Below the pieces are notes generated by a model. It saw nothing but the letters and a program-made list of their open reading frames with translations. It ran no database searches and was not told the origin of the DNA. 64,000 nt of DNA, taken from the NCBI RefSeq assembly GCF_000964005.1, contig NZ_JXYP01000015.1:1-64000 (forward strand), in the 5' to 3' direction. Shown here in pieces: positions 29,362 through 36,773 of this stretch (position 1 is its first letter; the number at the start of each line of letters is the position of its first letter). The position numbers and the translations under genes were made by a program. This stretch comes from Williamsia herbipolensis (GTDB taxonomy: Bacteria > Actinomycetota > Actinomycetes > Mycobacteriales > Mycobacteriaceae).

Positions 29362-30395
29362 GCACCGACCATCTCGTCGGCGCCGCGGGGGCCGGTGGCC
29401 GTCTCGTCGGCGTTGGGCAGCTGCAGTTCGGCGGGCACCGGGATGTCGTAGAGCTTGGCCGCGTTGAGCCCGAGGACCTTCTTCTTCTGGTCGGTGGTGA
29501 TCTTCGGGTACTCGCTGAGCTCGTCGGGGATCTGGAAGTCGACGAAACTCTCCACCAACCACTTCGGGGTCCACAGGGCGTAGTCGGAGGAGAAGAAGAT
29601 GCGGTCCTCGCCCAGCCAGTAGAGGAGCTCGCCCATGATCTGCGCGAAGTACTTGGGGCGGGTGTGCATGAAGGGGATGGCCACGGCGAGACCCGCGTAG
29701 ACGTTGGGCTCCTGGGTGGCGATCCAGCAGAAGTCCTCGAGGCGGGGGAGTCCGCAGTGCTCGACGACGAAGTTGAGGTCGGTGAAGTCCGATGCCACGT
29801 GGTCGACATCGGCGACGTCGAACGCGTCGCGGTCGAGCGGTCGGATGGTGGGACCCTTGTGGACGTGGATGTTCTTGATGCCGAGCTCACGGCACGCCTC
29901 GAAGTACCGGTAGGCCCATGGGTCGTCGAGCTTGTAGCCCCGCGACTCCCCGTGCCATTCGGCCGTGTAGAGCTTGACTCCCTTCAGGTTGTACTTCTCG
30001 GCGTCGAGCCGCAGCTGGTCCAGTCCCTGCTCGCCGTTGCGCGGGTCGAAATGGTGGTTGTAGGTCAGTTTGTCCGGGTGCGCGGCCGCCAGCTCCGACG
30101 CCTCGTCGGTCTGGCCGAACCCCTTGTAGTAGAACTCGCCGAGATGGGCGGGCTGGAAGATCGCATGGTCGACGTGGCCGACCTCGAACAGGTCGTGCAT
30201 CAGACGGTCGCCGCCCTGGTAGAGGTACTCCTCGTAGCTCCACAGCTCCGACTCCGGCGACAGGTTCCGGTGGTAGTCGTAGAAGCAGTCGATGAACTGC
30301 TTGCCGTGGATGTTGCGCTGGTTCTCCACCCGTGCGTCCCACAGTGCGACGTGGGCGTCGACGATGAAGTAGCTGGTGTCGTCCTTGCGATACAT
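29358..30395 (-). CDS. Amidohydrolase family protein (propane-cluster type)
   Basis: A 345-residue TIM-barrel amidohydrolase_2 protein. Candidate metal and catalytic positions are FIVDAHVAL (the first motif DxHxx, with the second His replaced), KNIHVHKGP, FVVEHCGLP and FFSSDYAL. It begins at ATG 30395 behind a gagggagaac ribosome-binding site, and the 46-codon upstream extension is rejected. Proteins of this type sit directly after binuclear-iron propane/phenol monooxygenase genes in Gordonia and mycobacteria, with a MIP18-like protein and an alcohol dehydrogenase, as seen here. The reaction is unknown; a role in cofactor or hydroxylase maturation has been considered for the group. First gene of the minus-strand operon, divergent from the regulator. 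Confidence 0.88.
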   Translation of the reverse strand: MYRKDDTSYFIVDAHVALWDARVENQRNIHGKQFIDCFYDYHRNLSPESELWSYEEYLYQGGDRLMHDLFEVGHVDHAIFQPAHLGEFYYKGFGQTDEASELAAAHPDKLTYNHHFDPRNGEQGLDQLRLDAEKYNLKGVKLYTAEWHGESRGYKLDDPWAYRYFEACRELGIKNIHVHKGPTIRPLDRDAFDVADVDHVASDFTDLNFVVEHCGLPRLEDFCWIATQEPNVYAGLAVAIPFMHTRPKYFAQIMGELLYWLGEDRIFFSSDYALWTPKWLVESFVDFQIPDELSEYPKITTDQKKKVLGLNAAKLYDIPVPAELQLPNADETATGPRGADEMVGA

Positions 30396-30412
30396 GGCTG
30401 TTCTCCCTCTCG

Positions 30413-30428
30413 TGTGACTGCTGTCACA
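30413..30428. promoter_or_regulatory. Palindrome at amidohydrolase operon start
   Basis: TGTGAC and GTCACA, perfect inverted arms around a four-base spacer, lie 18-33 bases upstream of the amidohydrolase ATG. GTGTGAGG follows at 30431-30438, and related GTGTG/CACAC half-sites occur at 30536-30554 and 32144-32159. A likely binding site for the adjacent AcoR/MimR-like regulator; this is inference. Confidence 0.5.
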
Positions 30429-30480
30429 ACGTGTGAGGCCGACAGTAGGAGCGGTACGCGACGTTGCCGACGCCGTTGCA

Positions 30481-30495
30481 GTCTCACTTTGAGAC
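30481..30495. promoter_or_regulatory. 15-base palindrome in regulator/amidohydrolase divergon
   Basis: GTCTCA-CTT-TGAGAC is a perfect inverted repeat (6-3-6). It lies 85 bases upstream of the amidohydrolase start and about 100 bases upstream of the regulator start, so it can serve either promoter. No regulator can be assigned with confidence. Confidence 0.5.
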
Positions 30496-30598
30496 ACGTG
30501 CGCATCCCTGCATCCGCCGGCGTCGGGTGACACTGTGTGTAACCGGCGTCACACTGGAGGGCGCTGTCGATGTCGGCGGGGATGTCGGAGGGATGACG

Positions 30599-32074
30599 GT
30601 GGACGAGGGCGTACCGGAACGGAACCGGGTGCATGCCGAACTGGCGCATGCGACTCCGGTGTCGAGCCGGGTCATGGCCTCGTGGCAGCGCAGCGAGGAC
30701 TACGGGATCCCGTTGGATGCGGTCGAGCCTGTGTTCACGGGCACCGAGGACCTCGGCTCGCTGTTCTTCCAGTGCGGCAACGAGGTGCTGACCGATCTGC
30801 ACCGGACCCTCGCCGACGAACCCGTCAGCCTCATGCTCACCGACGCCGACGGGGTGGTCCTGAGCCGACTCAGCGGTGATCGCGGACTGCTCCGCGCCCT
30901 CGACGACGTCCATCTCGCACCGGGGTTCGCCTACTCCGAGCGCATGGTCGGCACCAACGGACTGGGGCTCGCACTCGCCGACCGCGTCCCCACACTCGTC
31001 CGCGCCGACCAGCACTACGCGCAGAGCCTCTGCTCGTTCACCTGTGCCGCGGTCCCGATCCTCGAACCCGAGTCGGGCCGCCTCGAGGGCAGCGTCAATC
31101 TCACGACCTGGTCGCGGACCTCGAGCGAACTGCTGCTCGCGTTGGCGCGTTCGGCCGCCAGCAACACCACCGCCCTGATGATGGCCCGCTCACACGGACG
31201 ACACCCGCGACGGACCCCGAGGGGACAGATCTTCCGGGTGGAGGTGCCACGACTGGAACCCGGATCGGGGACGATGCACGATCTCTCACCGGAATGGAAC
31301 GGCGCCGTCCGCACCGCGCAGACCGCGATGTCGTCGGCGCGGGTGGTCGCCGCGATCGGCGAACCCGGGTCGGGACGGGCCACCGCCCTCGCACAGGCCG
31401 CCCGCCACGCGTTCCCGCGCGACCGCATCCTGTCCGCCGCGGCGCCGGCGCCCACCGACGTCAGCACCTGGCTGGGACTGTGGACCCCCGAGGTCGGCAA
31501 AGACCACACCGCGGTCATCGTGCGCGACGTCGACATGTTGCCCGGTTGGGTCGCCGAACGTCTGCGCGACCTCGTCGCCCGCGACCCGCATCCGGACGCC
31601 TTCCCGTTCGCGGTGACCGCGGAGCGGTTCGCCGACATCCCGCCCGCGCTCGCCGAACTCGTCGACACGGTGGTCTCCGTCCCCACGCTCCGCGACCGTC
31701 CCGACGACATCACCGCGCTCGCGCGCCACATCGCGCGACGGGTGCGTGGTCGCGACGTGGAGTTCACGCCGGCGGCGAGGCGCGCGCTGCGCGGTTTCGA
31801 CTGGCCCGGCAACGTCGACCAGCTGACCCGGGTCGTGGGCGACTGCGCCGGTCGGGCCGACGTCATCGACATCGGTGCCCTGCCCCCGGAGATCCTGGCC
31901 GGCAGCACCCGGCATCTGTCCCGCATCGAGGCCTTCGAACGCGGCGAGATCGTCCGTGTGCTCTCCGACGGCACCCCCACGATGGCGCAGGCCGCCCGGG
32001 AACTGGGGATGAGCCGCGCGACCCTGTATCGCAAGGTCTCCCAGTACGACATCGATCTCGCGCGGGGACGCTGA
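30599..32074 (+). CDS. AcoR/MimR-like GAF-AAA-Fis transcriptional regulator
   Basis: A regulator of about 491 residues. The N-terminal half is a GAF-type sensor (about 60-200, with YSERMVGTNGLGLAL and FTCAAVPILEP). A reduced AAA+ module follows (about 240-400): its Walker A reads GEPGSGRATAL, with Arg in place of Lys, the Walker B region is AVIVRDVDML, and the sigma-54 contact motif GAFTGA is missing. A Fis-type helix-turn-helix closes the chain (MAQAARELGMSRATLYRKVSQY). It probably controls the divergent amidohydrolase operon and the BVMO downstream. GTG 30599 sits six bases after GGAGGG; ATG 30593 abuts that site and seems too close, but is the alternative. Confidence 0.88.
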   Translation: MDEGVPERNRVHAELAHATPVSSRVMASWQRSEDYGIPLDAVEPVFTGTEDLGSLFFQCGNEVLTDLHRTLADEPVSLMLTDADGVVLSRLSGDRGLLRALDDVHLAPGFAYSERMVGTNGLGLALADRVPTLVRADQHYAQSLCSFTCAAVPILEPESGRLEGSVNLTTWSRTSSELLLALARSAASNTTALMMARSHGRHPRRTPRGQIFRVEVPRLEPGSGTMHDLSPEWNGAVRTAQTAMSSARVVAAIGEPGSGRATALAQAARHAFPRDRILSAAAPAPTDVSTWLGLWTPEVGKDHTAVIVRDVDMLPGWVAERLRDLVARDPHPDAFPFAVTAERFADIPPALAELVDTVVSVPTLRDRPDDITALARHIARRVRGRDVEFTPAARRALRGFDWPGNVDQLTRVVGDCAGRADVIDIGALPPEILAGSTRHLSRIEAFERGEIVRVLSDGTPTMAQAARELGMSRATLYRKVSQYDIDLARGR

Positions 32075-32143
32075 CCTGCGTCGACCGCGCCCCGTGCCAG
32101 CGGGACCGGCGGCTCGTTGTGTGTTCTCACCATTGCGGGCCGC

Positions 32144-32159
32144 GTGTGACCGCCCACAC
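32144..32159. promoter_or_regulatory. GTGTG/CACAC inverted repeat upstream of BVMO
   Basis: GTGTG (32144-32148) and CACAC (32155-32159) face each other across six bases, in the 144-base gap between regulator and BVMO, 60 bases before the BVMO start. A further ttgtgtgttctcacc lies at 32118-32132. The same half-sites occur in the divergent gap near 30.4-30.55 kb. Candidate site of the same regulator; inference. Confidence 0.4.
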
Positions 32160-32218
32160 ACTGGGAGCGCGTGCGTCGGTGACCTCCGTCGGCGGCACGC
32201 GGAAAGGGCGGGGCGCGT

Positions 32219-33730
32219 GTGACCACAGCGAACGAGACCGATGTCGACGTCATCATCGTCGGGGCCGGCCTGTCCGGTGTGGGTGCGGCACACCATGTCC
32301 GGGAGGCGATGCCGAACGGCAGGCTTCTCGTCCTCGAGGCCCGCGATCGCATCGGCGGGACCTGGGATCTCTTCCGCTACCCCGGAGTGCGCTGTGACTC
32401 CGACATGCAGAGCCTCAGCTACCGGTTCAACCAGTGGACCGACTCGGACTCCATCGTCTCCGGGGCCACCATCCGCGACTACATCGAGAAGACCGCGGTC
32501 GCCGACGGCACCGACGAACGGATCCGGTTCTCCCACCGCGTGACCCGCGTCGAGTTCGACAGCGAGACGACCACCTGGACGGTCACGGCCCGGCATCTTG
32601 ACCAGACTGTCGTCGTCACCGGTCGCTTCGTCTACCTCTGCACGGGGTACTACAGCTACGACGCCGGCCACACCCCCGACATCCCGGGGCTCGGCGACTT
32701 CGCCGGTCCGGTGGTGCATCCCCAGCAGTGGCCCGCCGACCTCGACTACACCGGCAAGCGTGTGGTGGTGATCGGCAGTGGGGCCACGGCCATCACCCTG
32801 GTGCCCGCCCTCACCGAGAAGGCCGCGCACGTGGTGATGCTGCAACGCTCGCCGACGTACGTCATGGCGTTCCCGCGGCACGACGACCTCGACGAGAAGA
32901 TCGCGCGACGGATCGGGGCGCGTCGGTCGGCGGTGCTGACGCGGTGGAAGAACGTCCTGATCGACACCGTCCTCTTCCAGATGTGTCAGCGGTGGCCGCG
33001 ATACATGCGGTCGGTCATCCGCAAGGAGAACGCCGCGCAACTCCCCGCCGACTTCGACCTCGAGAAGCACTTCACGCCGAAGTACGACCCGTGGGATCAG
33101 CGGATGTGTCTCGCGCCTGACGGCGACATCTTCTCCGTTCTCGCCGAGGGCAGCGCGTCGATCGTCACCGACACGATCGACCGCGTGACGCCGGATGCCA
33201 TCACGACACGGTCGGGCGAGACCATCCCCGCCGACGTCGTCGTCACGGCCACCGGACTGCAGATGCTCGCGTTCGGCGGTATCGAGATCGTGGTCGACGG
33301 ACGCGACGTCGCCCCCTCGGACACGTTGTCCTACAAGGGGATGATGCTCAGTGGGGTGCCGAACCTGGTCTTCACCATCGGGTACACGAACGCGTCGTGG
33401 ACGCTGAAGGCCGATCTGGTCGGCGAGCACTTCGGCCGCATGCTCTCCCACATGCGCAAGTACGGCCACGACCAGTTCGTGCCGGTGCGGCCCAGCACCG
33501 TCGACGAGCGACCGTTGCTCGACTGCGAGGCCAACTACATCGTGCGGTCGATCGACACCTTCCCGCGCGCGGGTTCCCGGTCGCCGTGGCAGCTCGGGAT
33601 GAGCTATTACCACGACGTGCTCACGTTGCGGCACCGTCGTGTGGCCGACCCCGCGATGCGGTTCACCGGTCCCGGCGATCGACGTCGCGCCGGTGCCGAT
33701 CTCCCCGACCGTGTCGACGCGGTGGGCTGA
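32219..33730 (+). CDS. EthA-like Baeyer-Villiger flavin monooxygenase
   Basis: A 503-residue FAD/NADPH monooxygenase, expected to insert oxygen next to a carbonyl to give esters or lactones. The FAD motif is VIIVGAGLSGVGAAHH near the N-terminus, followed by RIGGTWDLFRYPGVRCDSD. The BVMO fingerprint FxGxxxHxxxWP is exact at 161-172 (FAGPVVHPQQWP), and the NADPH motif VVVIGSGATAITLVP follows near 181. Strong similarity to EthA is seen along the whole chain, for example YKGMMLSGVPN and NASWTLKADLV. GTG 32219 has ggaaaggg upstream. With the next gene, an alpha/beta hydrolase, it could form a ketone-to-ester-to-acid/alcohol pair, as known for acetone or 2-butanone use in Gordonia and relatives. 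Confidence 0.93.
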   Translation: MTTANETDVDVIIVGAGLSGVGAAHHVREAMPNGRLLVLEARDRIGGTWDLFRYPGVRCDSDMQSLSYRFNQWTDSDSIVSGATIRDYIEKTAVADGTDERIRFSHRVTRVEFDSETTTWTVTARHLDQTVVVTGRFVYLCTGYYSYDAGHTPDIPGLGDFAGPVVHPQQWPADLDYTGKRVVVIGSGATAITLVPALTEKAAHVVMLQRSPTYVMAFPRHDDLDEKIARRIGARRSAVLTRWKNVLIDTVLFQMCQRWPRYMRSVIRKENAAQLPADFDLEKHFTPKYDPWDQRMCLAPDGDIFSVLAEGSASIVTDTIDRVTPDAITTRSGETIPADVVVTATGLQMLAFGGIEIVVDGRDVAPSDTLSYKGMMLSGVPNLVFTIGYTNASWTLKADLVGEHFGRMLSHMRKYGHDQFVPVRPSTVDERPLLDCEANYIVRSIDTFPRAGSRSPWQLGMSYYHDVLTLRHRRVADPAMRFTGPGDRRRAGADLPDRVDAVG

Positions 33731-33797
33731 CACCGTCGGTCGATCGTTGTCGCGCCGCGCGCCGGCACACCCGCGGCACGCGAATACACTCGCGCAC

Positions 33798-34694
33798 GTG
33801 CACGCCGATCCGTCCACCCTCTCCGTCGAGCTCCCCGAGCTGACCGTGTCGGCCCTGACATGGGGCCCCACCGACGGTCCGCTGGCCCTGCTGCTCCACG
33901 GCTACCCCGATTCGGCCTGGTCGTGGCGGCATCTCGGTCCCGCCCTCGCCGAACGCGGATTCCGCGTGGTCGCGCCGTTCAGCCGGGGATACGCCCCGAC
34001 CGGCATCCCCGCCGACGACGACTTCCACATCGGCGCGCTGATGCACGACGTGATCGGCATCCACCGCGTTCTCGGCGGCGACGGTCAGGCCGTGGTCGTC
34101 GGCCACGACTGGGGTGCACTCACCGCGAACGCCCTCGGCGCCTACCGCCGGTCGCCGTTCCGGGCGGTCGTGTCGATGTCGGTGCCCCCGGTTCCGGCCA
34201 TGGTGCGCACCGACTCGCCGCCGGCGGTCGTGGCACGTCGACTCCTGCGTCAGGCGCGGATGAGCTGGTACATGCTGTTCAACCAGATCCCCGGGGTCGC
34301 CGAACGCTCACTCGACCGACTCATCCCACGGCTGTGGCACGACTGGTCGCCCGGCCACGACGCCGCCGAGGACCTCGTCCACGTGTTCGACGCGCTGCCC
34401 ACCGCGGCGCACCGCCGTGCGGTCCTGAGGTACTACCGCGCCCTCGCGCGTCCGACCCGCCCGCTCGCGCGGTATCGGGAGATGCACGACGCGTGGCGTC
34501 ACGCGCCGACGGTGCCGACGCTCTACCTGCACGGTGTCGACGACGGATGTATGCAGGTCGGCTACGCCGGGTCGGTGCGCGACGTGCTGCCCGACGACAG
34601 CCGGGTCGAACTGATCGACGGCGCAGGCCATTTCCTGCAGGTCGAGCAGCCGGAGGCCGTCAACCGTCTCGTGGTGGAGTTCCTGACACGCTGA
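33798..34694 (+). CDS. Alpha/beta hydrolase, epoxide-hydrolase-like
   Basis: A 298-residue alpha/beta hydrolase. The oxyanion region is LLLHGYPDSAWSWRHL; the nucleophile elbow is GHDWGALTA with Asp (D104) instead of Ser, typical of epoxide hydrolases and haloalkane dehalogenases; the catalytic His is H278 in GAGHFLQVEQP. An Asp nucleophile makes simple ester hydrolysis unlikely, which weakens a direct link to the BVMO product. The frame opens earlier, inside the BVMO gene; GTG 33798 is the first start beyond its stop. Its transcript ends at the strong hairpin at 34704-34731. Confidence 0.88.
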   Translation: MHADPSTLSVELPELTVSALTWGPTDGPLALLLHGYPDSAWSWRHLGPALAERGFRVVAPFSRGYAPTGIPADDDFHIGALMHDVIGIHRVLGGDGQAVVVGHDWGALTANALGAYRRSPFRAVVSMSVPPVPAMVRTDSPPAVVARRLLRQARMSWYMLFNQIPGVAERSLDRLIPRLWHDWSPGHDAAEDLVHVFDALPTAAHRRAVLRYYRALARPTRPLARYREMHDAWRHAPTVPTLYLHGVDDGCMQVGYAGSVRDVLPDDSRVELIDGAGHFLQVEQPEAVNRLVVEFLTR

Positions 34695-34703
34695 CGGCGC
34701 TCA

Positions 34704-34731
34704 GGGGCGCGGGGGAGCACCCCCGCGCCCC
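34704..34731. terminator. Bidirectional terminator hairpin
   Basis: A perfect 12-bp stem (ggggcgcggggg against cccccgcgcccc) with a four-base loop agca lies between the convergent hydrolase gene (ends 34694) and acyl-CoA ligase gene (ends 34741), so it can stop both transcripts. No U-run follows, which is usual in this group. Confidence 0.85.
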
Positions 34732-34740
34732 GCGACGGCG

Positions 34741-36534
34741 TCAGCGCTTGGCGTAGAGCTCCTCGATCGCGTCACCGTGGGCCTGGTGGATCACGTTGCG
34801 CTTGAGCTTCATGGTCGGCGTGATCTCGCCCGACTCGATGGTGAAATCGGTGTCGAGGATGGTGAACTTCTTGATCGCCTCGGCCTTCGACACCTTCGCG
34901 TTGGCCTGCTTCACCGCTCCGTCGATCTCGGCGCGCAGCGTCTCGTTGGTCGCCAGGTCGGCGATCGGTGTGTCGGCCGAGAGCCCGTTGCGCTCGAGCC
35001 AGCCGGGGACCGCCTCGGCGTCGAGGGTGATCAGCGCGGCGATGAACGGCTTGTTGTCACCGACGACCAGGCACTGGCTCACCAGCGGGTGGGCGCGGAT
35101 CGAATCCTCGAGCGGGGCGGGGGACACGTTCTTGCCACCGGCGGTGACGATGAGTTCCTTCTTACGGCCCGTGATCGCGAGGTATCCGTCGGTGAGGGTT
35201 CCGATGTCGCCGGTGCGGAACCACTCGCCGTCGAACGAGTCGCGGGTCGCGTCCTCGTTGTGCCAGTAACCCGCGAACACCATGGGGCCCTTGAGGAGCA
35301 CCTCGCCGTCGTCGGCGATGCGCACCGAGGCGCCGGCGACGGGGCGGCCGACGGTGCCGACGCGCTGTGCGCCCGGTGCGTTGACCGTCACCGCCGCGGC
35401 GGTCTCCGACAGGCCGTAGCCCTCGTAGACCGGGATCCCGATGCCGCGGAAGAAGTGCCCGAGTCGGTCGCCGAGCGGCGCGCCACCGGCGATGGCGTCG
35501 GTGCACTTGCCGCCGAGTGCGGCACGCAGCTTGGCGTAGACCAGCGCGTCGAACACCTTGTGCTTGGCGCGCAGGGCCAGACCGGGCGAGCCCTTGTCGA
35601 GGGCGCGGCTGTACTCGATGGCGGTGTCGGCCGCGCGGTCGAAGATCTTGCCCTTGCCGCCGTCGTAGGCCTTCTGCTTCGCGCTGTTGTAGACCTTCTC
35701 GAACACGCGCGGCACCGAGAGGATGTAGCTCGGCTGGAACTTCTCGAAGTCGGAGATCAGGTTCGCGATGTCGTTGGTGTGGCCCAACAGGACCCCGCTC
35801 TCCACCGAACCGACCGCGACCACCCGGGCGAAGATGTGCGCCAGCGGGAGGAACAGCAGGGTCGAGCGCCCCTCGGACATGATGTCGCCGAGCGTCTCGC
35901 GCACGCTCGCGCACTCGCCGAGGAAGTTGCCGTGGGTCAGCGCCACGCCCTTCGGGTTGCCGGTGGTGCCCGAGGTGTAGACCAGGGTCGCGATGCTGTC
36001 GGAGGTCAGCGTCGACCGACGTCGGTCGAGCTCGTCGTCGCCGATGTCGGCGCCCTTGCCCGCGAGGGTGCCGAGGATGTCGTCTTCGATCACGAGGGTC
36101 TCGCGCAGCGTCGACGAGGCGGCGTCGACGACGTCGGCGTGCGTGATGCGCATCGCCTCGTTCTCCACGATCAGCAGGGAGGTGCCCGAGTCGGAGAGGA
36201 TGTACTTCACCTGATCCGACGCCGACGTCTCGTAGATCGCGACCGTGGCGGCCCCCGCGCGCCAGATCGCGTAGTCGAGCACGGTCCACTCGTAGCGGGT
36301 GGACGACAGGATCCCGACCCGGTCGCCGGGCTCGACGCCGGCCGCGATGAGGCCCTTGGCGGTCGCATCGATCTGGTCGGCGAACTCGCCGGCGGTCACG
36401 ATGGTCCACTTCTCTCCGCTGCGGCGGCGGAAGAGCGGCAGGTCGGGGCGTTCGCTGCGGTAGCGCAGCGGTGCGTCGACGATGGCGGCGTCGTCGGCGA
36501 CGGTGGTGGTCGAGGGGGTGGTCACTGCGGGCAC
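34741..36534 (-). CDS. Long-chain fatty acid-CoA ligase (FadD15-like)
   Basis: A 597-residue ANL-superfamily adenylating enzyme that activates fatty acids with ATP and CoA. The P-loop-like motif is LVYTSGTTGNPKG, the A5 region is YEGYGLSETAA, the hinge is ELIVTAGGKNVSPAPLE, and the A10-like Lys lies in TPTMKLKRNVI. Length and pattern match FadD15 (about 600 residues). The frame runs to 36606, but GTG 36534 is preceded by ggaga at a normal distance. It is divergent from the DEAD-box gene with a 239-base gap that must hold both promoters; no strong palindrome was seen there. Confidence 0.92.
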   Translation of the reverse strand: MPAVTTPSTTTVADDAAIVDAPLRYRSERPDLPLFRRRSGEKWTIVTAGEFADQIDATAKGLIAAGVEPGDRVGILSSTRYEWTVLDYAIWRAGAATVAIYETSASDQVKYILSDSGTSLLIVENEAMRITHADVVDAASSTLRETLVIEDDILGTLAGKGADIGDDELDRRRSTLTSDSIATLVYTSGTTGNPKGVALTHGNFLGECASVRETLGDIMSEGRSTLLFLPLAHIFARVVAVGSVESGVLLGHTNDIANLISDFEKFQPSYILSVPRVFEKVYNSAKQKAYDGGKGKIFDRAADTAIEYSRALDKGSPGLALRAKHKVFDALVYAKLRAALGGKCTDAIAGGAPLGDRLGHFFRGIGIPVYEGYGLSETAAAVTVNAPGAQRVGTVGRPVAGASVRIADDGEVLLKGPMVFAGYWHNEDATRDSFDGEWFRTGDIGTLTDGYLAITGRKKELIVTAGGKNVSPAPLEDSIRAHPLVSQCLVVGDNKPFIAALITLDAEAVPGWLERNGLSADTPIADLATNETLRAEIDGAVKQANAKVSKAEAIKKFTILDTDFTIESGEITPTMKLKRNVIHQAHGDAIEELYAKR

Positions 36535-36773
36535 GAGGGTCTCCAATTCGATCGTTCGACGCAGCCCGAAAACGGACAATCCCGACCTGCGGCAGCACTG
36601 TGGCACAGATTACCTGGTCTGTTCCTAGGGCAAACCGCGGCTGCACAACCGCTCGGATGAGTCCCTGCGCCGCAGGTCACGAATAACGGATCGGCCCCCG
36701 GGCGGTTAGAGTGCTCGCGTAGACATCTCATCCGGCCGGCAGTGAGGCCGCCGAAAATCAACGATCGGCTCAG

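Noticed and set aside
30396-30592. Sigma-54 promoter for the amidohydrolase operon
   Set aside because: No convincing GG-N10-GC element was found, the regulator lacks GAFTGA, and actinobacteria lack sigma-54.
31286-33871. Minus-strand open frame of 861 codons across regulator and BVMO
   Set aside because: Antisense shadow spanning two clear genes and their gap; no recognisable protein features.
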